64,000 nucleotides of DNA, from the NCBI GenBank assembly GCA_036897095.1, contig JAYMSP010000012.1, positions 62,001-126,000 on the forward strand. Reading direction: 5' to 3'. The notes beneath the pieces were generated by a model. That model had not been told where the DNA came from, made no database searches, and was given only the letters and a program-made list of their open reading frames with translations. Source of the DNA: Plantago elongata. Its lineage: Eukaryota > Streptophyta > Magnoliopsida > Lamiales > Plantaginaceae. Shown piece by piece: positions 49,533 through 61,090 of this stretch. The translations under genes were made by a program, and so were the position numbers. Position 1 is the first letter of the stretch, and the number at the start of each line of letters is the position of its first letter.

Positions 49533-51671
49533 CTTCTACAGTACTACTAGCTAGCTAGTCTCAATACTTTCGATCAAATTATCTTCCATTTGTTAATGCG
49601 TGGTATACGAACTGTGTTCTTCAAATTGAGTGATATTTCATGTGAACAGTTCTAATTTAAGATTTTATTGATCATTTCGTTGAGATATTCTTATACCGTT
49701 TTAATACTAATAAGATGTATCCGTCCGGAAAAAGTATACTAATATAAAACCGTGCCTAAAAGAGGCATTTCGATAAATTTTAACACCAAAATAATGATTT
49801 GATAGTATTGACATAAATGTTAACTGTTGAGTTTGACATAGTTTTAACTAAATAGATTTAAAGAGAAATGTCAAAAACATACCTTATGATGAGTCAGCTT
49901 ATAATGGGCCGGCTCTCTTGACTCGTAAACTTTTCTTTCCTTTTTTCTAAAAAAGACGGTTAATTTTTTTATTAATATAACCAGAGCATTAGAGATGCTC
50001 TTAAAAGACAATTACAAAGGAAGAAAAAAATCAATATCAAAACGTCCGGACTATGTTTAAAATTTAATTATCAATAAAACTAGAAAGACACCAAAATTAC
50101 AACCAATCCTTCCTTTTGATCATTGTTTATAAATATGTATACTTCATGTTACTCATATTCTTCCTTAAATCTATAATATTTCTAGAGCCTATTTGAATTC
50201 AATTCTGTATTTTCAATGAGAATTGCTAGTTTGGGCCATTGATGGGTAAGTAACTAAGCAAGGGACCAAGAAAATGTGTCATACACTTCATGTTACATAG
50301 TTTTCATATTCTTTTGAGTTCATGTTACAGGACAATGACTACACACAACACACAGTTGATTTCATGGCTAGTAGTGTTTCAAATAATTGCCGACAAATTT
50401 TAAAATGGACTTGCCATGAAACCTTTTTTCTCCACGATGGCTGGACTAGTATGGAGGACCATACTCAATTCTTGGTTAGGCAGCCAATGCATGCAAATAA
50501 ATTGTGGAGTTACAGACTGTTTTTTGTTGCTATACCTATAACTATAGAAATACTTGGTTATTTTCAACTCTTATTTATGATGGAAATTGTTCATTGGTCC
50601 ATGCTCCATGGGTGGGTCTTGCAGTTAAGGTCCCTTGTGCATTTGCACTCCAGGGTCCATCTCCAAGCACCAAGGAACTTCTACACACCTCAGATAATTA
50701 ATGCGCTCTTTAGAAGTGCTTGATAAAGAATTGTTTGATCTAGCAATTTCATATAGTAGGTGACTGTTTGAGTTTTTCCAAATTCAAAACATATTCCAAA
50801 TAATCAAGTTGTAATTTCATCGTCAAAAAATTCGGTCAACGTTCATATGGAGTTCAAAATCAATTAATGCACGAACTTATTCATTTCATTTTAGAGCTTG
50901 AATCAATCATCGCGACAAAATAATTAGAGCTCGTGAACAATAATTAATTTAATATATATTTTAATTTATTATTACATATACATCAATAAAACACATTCTA
51001 AAAAACCTAACTTGAGTTGCCTTTCTCTTTTAAGTAAAATAAAACACATTCTAAAAATAAAAAATTTCAGGTCTACAAAATGAATTCATTTTCGAGCTTT
51101 AATGTGTTGAGCGGTCACGAGCAAAATCAAGCCAAGTTACTCGCGAACAACTAGATATCTTAACGAGTCCGATTATGAAAAGCTTAACGATCATGAGCAT
51201 GCTTTAAATATTGACGATCAGTGATCCATTAAGTCTAAATGCTCAGCTCGGCTTGGTTCAATATATAACAGCCTAGTTAAGAATCTTAAATTGCTTCATC
51301 CCAAAATAACTTACGCATTTAACCTTTTGTGTTAAATACTTTCAACTTTAACTACGAATTATCTTAATTAAACAATAAATATAAAATGTTTAATTAATTT
51401 AACTGAACATTTTACATTTGAAGTTTAAAATTAATTCATGAATCAAAAAAATTAAAGTGAAAAGCTATATCATGTGCTATAGAAAAATATTCGTATTTAT
51501 AAAAAAAAATTATTGTATGGTTAAAGCATTTGAGTCGAGTTGTAAACTAAAATGCCTCGTATTTAAAAGGTTATGGATTCGATTATCCGAATGGGTAATT
51601 TATCATTTGTATAAAGAATTATCGGAATGTGATTAAACATATATTAATGATAAGTGGGCGAGTATAGTAAT
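49533..51671. other. Spacer downstream of the WRKY gene
   Basis: At 50322-50723 (plus) there is a 133-codon frame with an overlapping alternative frame reading SLVHAPWVGLAVKVPCAFAL; the composition looks protein-derived, perhaps a decayed gene fragment, but I recognise no family. Near 51503-51600 a tRNA-like stretch with a B-box-like GGATTCGATTATCC may be a SINE remnant. Confidence 0.35.
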
Positions 51672-52346
51672 TGTAACGCCTTAAAATTTCAAGTCTAGTT
51701 CAAATAGCTTAGGATTGGAAACGCTACTCATACTAACAAGATGCATCTTTTTTTCTTCAGAAATCCACCTAGGAGAATTCCAGAATTAAGAGTGCTTTGC
51801 TCTGGAACATTCCTAGGATGGGTGAATAACTGGGAAGTCTCCTGGTTCGCGCACAAGTGATGTTAAAGTGCATGAAAAACACTTGTGTTGGTACAGTGGG
51901 GCCAATATATCACCTGGAAAGCTGCACATAAGTAATCATGCCTGCCCAATGGGTCGGGACTCAACCGATTTGTGATCGGGTCGTTTCAAATGGACCCAAA
52001 ACCCACAAGGGGTGGACGGTTGGTCTGACCATGGTGCGGCGGGGACGTCGCACAATTTAAGAGGGGGTGAATGTAAAACCTCAAATTTCAAGTCAAGTTC
52101 AGAGAGCTTAAAGGGATTGAAAACGCTACTCATATCAACAAGGTGCACATCTTTTCGAAAATCTACATAAGAGAATTTCAAAGTTAAGCGTGCTTACTCC
52201 AGATGGGTGACAAATTGATAAGTCTCCTAGTTCGCACACGAGTTGGTATAGTGGGGTCAATATATCACTTGAAATGTTATTTATAAGTAACCGTGCCGGT
52301 TTAAATGATCGAGGTGTGATCCATTTATGATCGGATCGTTGCCGCT
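51672..52346 (+). mobile_element. Cassandra-type TRIM with 5S rRNA-like LTRs
   Basis: Two direct repeats (from 51672, and 52072-52346) begin TGTAA and contain stretches clearly related to plant 5S rRNA: AGTTAAGCGTGCTT, CTAGGATGGGTGA and CTGGGAAGTC, in sense orientation. Cassandra elements are TRIMs known to carry 5S sequence with its internal polymerase III promoter in their LTRs. A purine tract (AAGAGGGGGTGAA) precedes the right repeat, and GTAAT flanks both ends (51667-51671, 52347-52351). The interior is non-coding. The repeats have diverged, so it is an old copy. Confidence 0.88.
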
Positions 52347-53473
52347 GTAATATTTGTATTAGAAAGGAAAAAATGTGATTGGATGAATAATCTTGTGAAT
52401 TTGCTTACCTTGGAACACTGGCCATTACATAAATTATGGACTAATCCTTCACTAGTTAGTTGAATGGGATGGTAATATCACATGCAATGTTTTGTTTCTT
52501 CCGATGGAAATTCAATTGTAGCTTTCTAACAGTATATAATATTACTACTACAGACACATTAAACATTATTTGTGGAGTTATTATTTATTGTATTTTGAAT
52601 TAGATAATTATGTGGTTGGAACTTGGAGCTTGGAATTTGGAAGTTTCAACGAAATCGAATTTGGAAGTTTCGAGCTCTTTCAATGAAATGATGAATATAA
52701 TATTATTCTCATAATAAATATACTTTATTATATAAATTATCAATTGAATTTAAATCTCATCTTTCACAGTTTCAACTGCTTGAATCTCAGATAATATTTA
52801 TACAGAACTTAAAGCTTGTTATTTCTGACTGAAGTTTGCTATAGAAATGAACTTAAGTTCTAGTATAAATTCACAAATAGATACTAACTATTTGGTATTA
52901 TTATTATCGCCTAGTGAAAAAGTTTAGAAATTAATATGACTGGATTGGGACAATTTTGTGTAACTTTTAGGATTAATTGACGGTTGAGATATATTTTATT
53001 GGGACATTCTCAGAAATTGGATTCTTCTTTTATTGAGTTGATGCCTGAGCAGTTAATGGGGACAGACTGCAGATTAATTGAAGCTCAATTGGAAACCACA
53101 ACCGGTATCCTTCAAATTTATATTGAATCAACTCAACAGGCTCACGTAATAGCATACAAACCATATAGGTCAAGTTAGTTGGAAATTCTTCTTTTTTCAA
53201 TGATTTTGGAAATCCACAGCGGCGCAACCGCTATCCTCTCCATCGGGTGCGAAGTGGATTAACCCACAAGCTCATATAATAAATAGCTACAAATCACAAA
53301 TATCAATTAATCGCATCAAGTTGCAAATCATAAATCAAAAACTGCATCAAGTTGGGAACCTGTCACGGTGCAACAACTATTAAATTTCACTCAATCATAA
53401 TTCATTGGTAAACAACCGGTGACATCTAAAAAAACAGAAATCAGTGCAGTAGACTCTGGTCAGCAAAACTAAT

Positions 53474-53645
53474 TAAAAATGTAACTGATAGTGGTTAAAA
53501 AGTTAATTGATATTTTATTTTTTTAATAAGTTAAGTTCATTAGCTTGTCAAACCAGCTACCTTTTTTAAAAAACTGCACATTCACATGATGAACTTTTTT
53601 AATAAATTTTTTTATAAAACTAAAAAGTTAACTGAAGAAGTAGCG
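53474..53645 (+). mobile_element. Small AT-rich MITE-like repeat, copy B
   Basis: Diverged copy of the repeat at 49145: starts AAAATGTAACTGATAGTGG, ends AAAGTTAACTGAAGAAG, with the same middle (AATAAGTTAAGTTCATTAGC versus AATAAGCCAACTTGGTTAGC). Borders are approximate. Confidence 0.6.
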
Positions 53646-54146
53646 ATAAATAAAATTAAATAATCTGAAATAAATTTGTTTGAAGACTCACGAACCCAAA
53701 CCTCGATAATTGGCAAGAGAAGAGTCTCCCAAGAATGGTGTTTTCCCAAGACATGGTCGATACTTAAATTAGTTCTCGCAACTAGCCAGGCCACCGGCCT
53801 AAAAAAGGAAAGCTCTTATTCTTCAGGCTACAATCCAAAGATATATGGAATAATATCATTTATCTTTGATCTTGATATAAATTTTAAGAAAAATAAAATA
53901 AAATAAAATACGTTAAAACATAGAAAATAGATAGAATAAAACATGGATGGAATAGTAAAAATTAATAAATAAATTTAAGACGGACGGAAAAAAATTCATA
54001 TAAATTAATTTGAAATGAAGAAAGTAATATATTAATCGAGGGGCGGACGGTTCAAACTCATTAAGTGTGAATTGTGTTCAAATGTATTATAGTTTTTTTA
54101 TTAACGGCAAATGAGTGACCCGATCTATTGGTTGAAGGTGAAGCGT

Positions 54147-54224
54147 CTTACCAACTGAGTTGTGCTTCGTTGTTTCAAATGTATTCTTACCAACTGAGTT
54201 GTGCTTCGTTGTTTCAAATGTATT
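54147..54224 (+). repeat. Exact 39-bp tandem duplication
   Basis: CTTACCAACTGAGTTGTGCT and the following 19 bases occur twice head to tail (54147-54185, 54186-54224) without a mismatch, so the duplication is recent. Confidence 0.95.
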
Positions 54225-54225
54225 A

Positions 54226-54365
54226 TAGTTGATATATTTGTAGTATTTAATATATTAAAAATTTATGGTGTTTGAAATTCAAGAAGCAATATTAATAGTT
54301 GATATATTCGTAGTATTTAATATATCAAAATTTTATGGTGTCCGAAATTCAAGAAGCAATATTAA
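54226..54365 (+). repeat. 70-bp tandem duplication
   Basis: Units 54226-54295 and 54296-54365, starting TAGTTGATATATT and ending AAGAAGCAATATTAA, differ at only about four positions. It abuts the 39-bp duplication, pointing to a local hot spot of replication slippage. Confidence 0.93.
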
Positions 54366-55033
54366 TCCTTCTTTATATATTAGTATGTGGAGTGTGATGT
54401 TGGTCCATATTTTGGAGATACGGTATATATGTTGTGAAGAAGGTTGGTACGGAGATGAAACCACAAACTTATGAGAAAGAAATAGAATCGAATTTTCCAC
54501 CATGCTTCCTGTCATCTTCCATCCATTCCTTCTTCCCATACCCCACCAAACCAGGCTGATTTATCATACACGTTTTTGTTGTTACTTTTAGAATTTTTAT
54601 GATCTAGATCATAGTCAAATTTAAATGTATGCGCCTAATAAGCTCGTGTCTAGAATTATTATTGTAAGGTTTGAGTTGACTATAATATTGAACCCTATTA
54701 ATTTCAACGAAAGTGTTAAAAATATTTGTAGACAATCTGAAACAAATTTGTTTGAGAAGACTAGGATAATAGAAGTCGTAGGTAGTAGTAGTATTTTTAC
54801 AGATGCGTAGGATTTTTTAAACACTTTATGAGGTCGATTTAGCACATCAGGTTAGAAATAGCTACACAATAATATAATTTGTTATAAATATGTTGTAAGA
54901 TATACATGCGAAGGTTGTTATTGGGTCTGAATAAAAGTTTCACTAACATAATCATTACAATTAGGTCTATAATATATGCGGTTTACTTAAGTATACAGTG
55001 TCTTTTTAATGATGGTAACATCTCAATATCTAA

Positions 55034-55191
55034 GGGGCTGTTTGGAATGGAATTGTAATCGGTTCATTTGGCTCGATGGACAGTGATTTGATCTAAAATA
55101 CACTTCAAGTACCACATTTCAATTCCATTACAAACACAATTTCACCAAAATTCATTCAAACGTCCATTCAAATTCTATACCAATCAGCCCC
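55034..55191 (-). mobile_element. Tourist-like MITE, copy 4 (158 bp)
   Basis: Ends GGGGCTGTTTGG and CCAATCAGCCCC form the terminal inverted repeat, flanked by TAA at 55031-55033 and 55192-55194, the classic PIF/Harbinger target duplication. Interior orientation is reversed relative to copy 1. Confidence 0.92.
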
Positions 55192-55561
55192 TAAAATATT
55201 ATAAAGTAATAAGATTATAAAAAACTTATTTATACTAAAAAGGTGCACTTTTTTTTGTTTTCCACAAATCCATTTAATATATTACAACTCCATAATTTAA
55301 CATGTTTGATATGCAACAATTTTAGAAGTTAGAACTAATATCCCACTAGTGCCTGATGAATTCAAAGTTTCTCGTACGTTCGCCCATAAAAAAGATCCAA
55401 CGTTATATAACAACTTATATATTTTAAACGAAATTAATGGGAGACGGTCTATTTACAAAATTAATTATATTAGTCATTAATTTTCTTAAATTTGTGTGTT
55501 CTCATGTTAGCAAATGTTAATAGTCTTGTCAACATATTTTAACATCGGAATAAACAACTCA

Positions 55562-55719
55562 GGAGTTGATTGGTATAGAATTTGAATGGGCATTTGGATG
55601 GATTTTAGTGAAATTGTGTTTGGAATGGAATTGAATTATGGTACGTGAAGTATATTTTAGGCCAAATCACTATTCATCGAGCTAAATGTACCGATTTTAA
55701 TCCCGTGCCAAATAGCGCC
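55562..55719 (+). mobile_element. Tourist-like MITE, copy 5 (158 bp)
   Basis: GGAGTTGATTGG to CCAAATAGCGCC, flanked by TCA at 55559-55561 and 55720-55722. Same length and interior as copies 1 and 4. The two neighbouring copies 4 and 5 lie 370 bases apart in opposite orientation. Confidence 0.9.
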
Positions 55720-58074
55720 TCAGTTTTTATGTAAGTTTAATAATAACTTAAAAAGTTATTAAATCACATGTTAAGCATAATTTACCATACATCTTAACTT
55801 TATCAGTTATTTTGCAAACATCTAGTAAAATGTTAAAATGAATATTCAATTAGACCATATTTATGAATAAATTGTCGGTCATAATTGGATATGAATAACA
55901 CATTTTAACTTTTAAGAATTGAGTTTGAATGAATTTAAAATTATTCAAATATGTTTGTTGTTTTCAAATTTCAACACATGATATTCCAATTTATTCCTGG
56001 ATGTATGTTATCCAATTGTACAAAACGTTAGAAGTGAAATGGAGTGATGGTATACGTTTTGTTAGGTGTATGGTGTGGAAGAATCTGATGAATAGGAGTC
56101 CTGTTTTTGTTTTTTTTTTTAGTATGATGAGTTCACCTTGTCTCAATAATTCTTTCCATCCCACTTTACAATCACTTGCACTAGTAGTCTCTTCTTTTTC
56201 CTCTCTGTTTTATGTTACTACTACTATTGTTATTCAACACTCTTTCAGTTTCCATCTCACTATTCAAACCCTATTCTACTTTTGCTAGTTGCTACTATCC
56301 TATCTGGCTATCTCTAAACTTCTCTCTTTCACATACACACACTCAACATGATCCATTAACTAATGAAGTTTTGTTGTTTTGTTTTAACCGCAAGTACTAT
56401 ATATACTACAAGGAAAGGAATGATTTGCTTACAAGATTACCAGCCAATCTTCTTGATTTAGGGATCTTTTTTTAATCTGTAAGTACTTTGCCAGAGTCAA
56501 TTACATTTCTTTAATACTTGATGATGTTATATATTGTTAATGTTTGTTTAGTTTATGTGGCATTGTGTTGTTGGGTTTAGCTTTTCTTGGTCTGGTCTTT
56601 CATTATATATAAACTAGGAGGAAATTATTGGTATTTGCTTTCTTGCTTTGCTCCTACTTCACTTTCTCTGAATGGTCAAGTTTTTAGCAGCCTTCTTCTT
56701 TGGGTTGAATTTCTGAGGAGGTACAATACAGACTCTCATCTTTCTTGTTTTGGTGCACCTATAAATATTCTCCAATTATTGAAGTGTGTATAGACTGTTT
56801 ATTGGAGTGGAGATGTTTTGTTGGGTGATGGAAATGTTTAATTAATTTTTTTTTCTGTACTTTGCATCTGTTTTGGGTAAATTAGTGGCTTTTCTTCTCT
56901 TCTGTTTTTGGCATAGAGAAAAGCAACTTTGGTGACCTTTCCCTTTTTTCCTCTTGTTATGAAACTTCTAACTGTTTATACAGACTGGCCTTAAGTAGTG
57001 AGAGTCTTGGTTACATAGTCTGCATAATTTGGTCATGAATCTTTTCAGTTTTTGTAGTTTTGGTTCTCTTTGTCATCTCTGAAGAAGTTGGATTGGTGTT
57101 TTGCCTCTGAGGAATTGCATCGAAATTCTCGATTTTTTATATTCGTGCGAATTGCCCCTAACTTTACAGCTCAAACTGATGGAAAGTTTGAAATGTATGT
57201 AGCATCATTGGTTAAGTTCTAGAACTCATCTACCTTTTGTACTTGGATTGTCACCATTCAAGTGTGTACTTTAGTTCTTCTTGTGTGGAGTTGGGGTAGT
57301 TGGTGGTTGGATAGTAGTTATTCTGGTGAACTATTCCAAATTTGGACAGGAGATTAGAAAAAGAGATTCCTCCAATACAAATGAAACAATACCTGCTCCT
57401 TTCTTCTCTTGTCTCACTTATAGTAGAAAAAGAGGGATCTTTGAACTTCCATACATTGGGTGTTCAAGTTCAACTCTTATGACAGGCATGGAGCGAATCC
57501 CTGTGTAGATGAAAGTGACCTTGCTCGAATAAGTTCTCACTCGCGTTTCCATGGTGAAGTACTTAAGTTCATCTTGATGCTGCATGTTATACTATATGAT
57601 TCACACATTAGCTGATCTCTGTTTGTCTGAATGGCTAACAAATACAAAATTGTTGTTCAATTTAATGTACGTTATTTAGGGTGAACATCACTTTTGTATA
57701 GCCTCGTACAAGTAGTTGATGTCAGATCTGCTCATTTGAACCGTAGTTCTTGAACATGTTTGATCATCCTGTTATGTGGAAATAGCCGTGTGTTCCATTA
57801 TTCCAGGTGACTCTGGCCATCTGATTGGTGTTTGATTATTATCATGTCTAATGTGCTGTAGGACGATTGCTGCATAATTACACAAAGGAAAGCAAATTGG
57901 GGCTTGAAGAGCTTATCGGCTTTGATACATCCATTCCTGTTTACAAGGCTTTCACACATTGTGCTCCTTGGGAGTAAATTTGAGGTGGAAGGATTTAAAG
58001 TTTCGGAATCACACTCTGAAAAGTCACAAGTGGTATTAGAGAATCAGAATTCGAGAAAACATCATTCGTTCCTG
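55720..58074. other. SPL promoter and 5' UTR region
   Basis: No complete coding gene. The pyrimidine-rich stretch at 56130-56340 looks like a promoter or 5' UTR of the SPL gene. An exon probably begins at 57862 after CTGTAG. From there a frame [20 protein letters not shown] then [18 protein letters not shown] reads to a stop at about 57975; it is not in frame with the SBP domain (see findings). Confidence 0.5.
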
Positions 58075-59099
58075 ATGGAATCTTCGTCCTTTCCTGGATC
58101 ATCAAAGAGGGCCAAGGCCCTCGGTCAAATGACTCAAGTTGCTAATTGCTTGGTTGATGGTTGCAATGCTGATTTGAGCCTATGTAGAGACTATCACCGG
58201 AGGCATAAAGTTTGTGAAGCACACTCGAAGACCTCAAGGGTCACTATTGGGGGTAGAGAGCAGAGGTTTTGCCAACAGTGTAGCAGGTAACATATTACAT
58301 AAGAATATCTTGCCATGTTTGTTTTGTGTATTTGATTAGCGTATTAGTTACGTAATGCTTTCTTCTGCAATGGTTGGGTTAGTAAGGCTGGAAACATTGC
58401 AGGTTTCATTCACTGGTAGAGTTTGATGAGGGAAAGAGAAGCTGCAGGAAACGACTGGATGGCCATAACAGGAGGCGAAGGAAGCCTCAGTCGGACTCTT
58501 TCACAAGAAACACAGGACTGCTTTTCTCTAGCCAGCCAGGTACACGAATTTTATCATTTAGCAGCCCACAAATACTTCCAGGTTCTGTCATGAGCAGCTC
58601 CTCTTGGTCCAGTATTGTAAAACCCGAAAACAACATACCCTTGTATAACAATCAGCAGCAACTGAACTTCGTGGAGAGCCAAAACTCATTCACTGAGCCA
58701 TCGGGTAATGGCTACAATAAGACCATAAATCAACTTCAGTTCATGCAAGGCCTTGATCCTACTGATGCTGCTACTAGGCCTGCTAACAGTGCGAAACTCC
58801 TCTTTGACGGTTTAAATCAAGTCGTTGACTCTGATCGTGCTCTCTCTCTTCTGTCATCGGCACCCCTAACAACAACTCGGGAGTTTGGTTTGAGCCACAC
58901 TGCGGTTCAACCTGAACCATTCCCCCAAGTTGTTCATGATCTACATTATAGGCCGTTCTCATTTGCTACTCAAGAAAGAAAGCCGGACGTTTCATCCCAT
59001 GGTAGTGTACACTACCCGAAAGCATTTGATCACCACGGTAATGAGTGTTCTTCGAGCAGTGGTTCCCATCAGACTCTCACTTTCAATATGTGGGAGTAG
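58075..59099 (+). CDS. SPL: SQUAMOSA promoter-binding-like factor (SPL13/16 type)
   Basis: Plant transcription factor controlling juvenile-to-adult transition and branching; binds GTAC cores. Exons 58075-58286 and 58403-59099, GT-AG, give 302 residues. [17 protein letters not shown] leads into the SBP domain (residues about 24-100) with two Cys/His zinc centres ([40 protein letters not shown]) and the bipartite nuclear signal [17 protein letters not shown]. The intron interrupts the domain after QQCS-R, the conserved SPL position. The tail carries DRALSLLSS, whose codons form a miR156 target, and ends [11 protein letters not shown], as in SPL13/16 proteins. The start at 58075 is the first ATG in frame; the frame is open upstream to 57862 with no ATG, so a longer product from an upstream exon cannot be excluded. 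Confidence 0.93.
58837..58856 (+). promoter_or_regulatory. miR156/157 target site in the SPL coding region
   Basis: The 20 bases from GTGCTC to TGTCA match the standard plant miR156 recognition site, as far as I recall it without mismatch, and encode part of DRALSLLSS. In plants this site leads to cleavage and translational repression of SPL transcripts in the juvenile phase. Confidence 0.95.
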
Positions 59100-60067
59100 A
59101 TGAAGGTGGTCTCAATCACTTCCTTTGTGTAGTTGAGTGTTTGGGGGTTTTGAAACTCCCTGGAACTGAGTCTTCCAAGGTCAGCTAGACGGAGTTTGGA
59201 TTCCGTCTAATTTGACCAAAGTAAGACGATTTTACGATAATAAATTTATTTGGTGAATGTGAATCAAGTATTTAAAAAAGTTTTGTGTAGCTTTGTTTTC
59301 TTCGAGTTAGTGATCATCTGTCGTTCATTTTGTAATTTATCACACATTTTGTATCAGTTGATTTTATTTATATTATCAGCTGGTTTGTCAAAAACATACA
59401 TTAATGCTGACCGTTTGGTAGAGTTATTCATGAATTGAGGTGACTACAATCTTTTATACAATTAACTTCAGGGCGGATTAGAGTAGCATTCAAATGTCCA
59501 TTTAAATTCTACTTGAAATTTTGCGTTTGTTATGTCATTTAAATGTCGAAGATCGAAATGGCTCTACAGTAGCAACATTTTTCTCTACCTATATAATAAA
59601 CTTATAATATCCTATCCAATTACAATTCTATACCAAATACAATTTTAACAATCCTATTATAATTCCGATCAATATTCAGACATCTAAATTGGGCATTTAA
59701 GTCGCATGCCAATTAGCCCCTAACCAAAAAATGAATCTAACAATTGTAGATTAGGGCCATTTGGCTGTACTAATGAACTATACAGAAGATATAAAGTTGA
59801 AATAAACTTTTATTAAGAATTTGTGGTCCAAAACCAGATTCGAACTCAACAAAGTCAACATTTTTCCGCGAAGCTCTAGCTATATATAACACAAGCATGG
59901 TTTTGGAGGTGAGTAGAAGTTAGTTTCCCCGAATATATATGACAAAAACAATATTTCTTATACTCATATGTTTGGCGCACTCACCTAATTTATACTAATT
60001 TGAAGTCGATTTTTCTACGATTTAAGAAAATCAACTCTTTCACGAGACTTACTCTTCAATGGGGCTG
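59100..60067. other. Spacer between SPL and the AP2/B3 gene (tail to tail)
   Basis: Contains the 3' UTRs of the two convergent genes. From about 59463 to 59719 a stretch ends GCCAATTAGCCCC followed by TAA and starts near TCAGGGCGGATTAG, reminiscent of another worn Tourist-like MITE of about 257 bp, but the ends match poorly. Confidence 0.4.
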
Positions 60068-61090
60068 TTAAACTTGGACGTTAACCCCAAAGAGCCTAAT
60101 GCGCTTATTGCTACGAGCCAAACCTACCGCTCGAGCAAGCATCTCTCGACCTATTTCTCCATCACTCACACCAACAAAGTTTCTGCCCAGACTTGTAGCA
60201 ACCCTTTCCGCGGCTTGTTTCTGAGCCACATCGATCACAATAAACGACTGGCCAAAGTGTTCCGCACCCTGGCCCTCGTACAAATAGAAAGAAATTGTGT
60301 CACTAGCCCTCAATCCCTTATCTTTCACAAATCTGTTCCACCCCCGAGTGAACACGAAGCTCTGGCTACTCTTCCAGTAACAGTACCTGAACTTCCATAG
60401 CTTCATGTTCCTGTCAAAGAACTCAAGTTGGACCTCATCGACTGATCTCTCTGATTCCAAAGCAGGATCTTCTGCCGTTTCAGGCACATTTGGAAAGTGC
60501 TTGACCGCGAACCTCTTGGGAACCACCAACCTGTTGAGCTTACCTACATCACTTGGTGTCAACTCTTTCTCGAACAATAAGGTGCATCTGAAGTCAGAAT
60601 AAGCACTACTAGAGGAGTAAGCAGCCACACCACCCGCCTGACCATCAGTAGTTTCGCTTTGCTGGATTCTAAGGAAATTGACAAACTTGGAATGATATGA
60701 TCCATCACGAATCATGTTCAAAACCGCATCAGTAGTAAAATGGCTTTGGAACTTGGACTCTTGGGAGCTTATACTTGTCCACTGGAAATTTCTATGAGAA
60801 TCTTCCTTGTGAAGCTTGATAGTCGCGCTATCATAGGCCATAGCCGCGTCAACCTCAGACTTGAATGTTCCAAGCCAAATGCGTTGTTGGTCTGCGTAGA
60901 TCTGTGCACCCCAATGCCCGTTGTTTTGCAGCACGACTCCTTTGTACTTCTCGACTCTCAGACGCTTGCTTCCAGCTGTGTAGATGCTACCGTTGGAATC
61001 TGAAGATTCCTCATTGCCGAGGGTCAATTTTGCATGGGACATCATGGTCAACATCTCTTGTTGCATAAAATCTGAAAAGTTTAACATCAT
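60068..61090 (-). CDS. AP2/ERF and B3 domain transcription factor (RAV type)
   Basis: RAV-type factors bind bipartite sites with an AP2 domain (CAACA) and a B3 domain (CACCTG); most act as repressors. Intronless CDS of 340 residues. AP2 at about 48-104 (KYKGVVLQNNGHWGAQIYAD, WLGTF, AAMAYD); B3 at about 172-287 (LFEKELTPSDVGKLNRLVVP, FRYCYWKSSQSFVFTRGWNR). RLFGV at 332-336 is the known B3-repression motif. The AP2 and linker (AVLNMIRDGSY) are closest to Arabidopsis At1g50680/At1g51120 rather than TEM1/2. The annotated first ATG (61090) may not be used: a TTTTCAG acceptor just inside it and a donor-like ATCTG/GTAGAC near 61717 suggest a 5' UTR intron, making the ATG at 61066 (MQQEMLTMM, 332 residues) the start. 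It is convergent with SPL. Confidence 0.93.
   Translation of the reverse strand: MMLNFSDFMQQEMLTMMSHAKLTLGNEESSDSNGSIYTAGSKRLRVEKYKGVVLQNNGHWGAQIYADQQRIWLGTFKSEVDAAMAYDSATIKLHKEDSHRNFQWTSISSQESKFQSHFTTDAVLNMIRDGSYHSKFVNFLRIQQSETTDGQAGGVAAYSSSSAYSDFRCTLLFEKELTPSDVGKLNRLVVPKRFAVKHFPNVPETAEDPALESERSVDEVQLEFFDRNMKLWKFRYCYWKSSQSFVFTRGWNRFVKDKGLRASDTISFYLYEGQGAEHFGQSFIVIDVAQKQAAERVATSLGRNFVGVSDGEIGREMLARAVGLARSNKRIRLFGVNVQV

Larger units (their letters stand above)
52347..55033. other. AT-rich spacer with small repeats
   Basis: No gene recognised. Apart from the listed repeats, the minus strand near 54170-54110 carries a tRNA-like stretch (CTCAGTTGGTAAGACGC as an A-box-like segment), a likely SINE scrap. 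Confidence 0.35.

Noticed and set aside
50322-50723. 133-codon frame downstream of WRKY
   Set aside because: Composition looks protein-derived but two frames compete and no family is recognised; left as spacer.
57904-58075. Longer SPL start at an upstream TTG
   Set aside because: The in-frame extension has no ATG back to a stop at 57859; plant genes rarely start at TTG, so ATG 58075 was kept.
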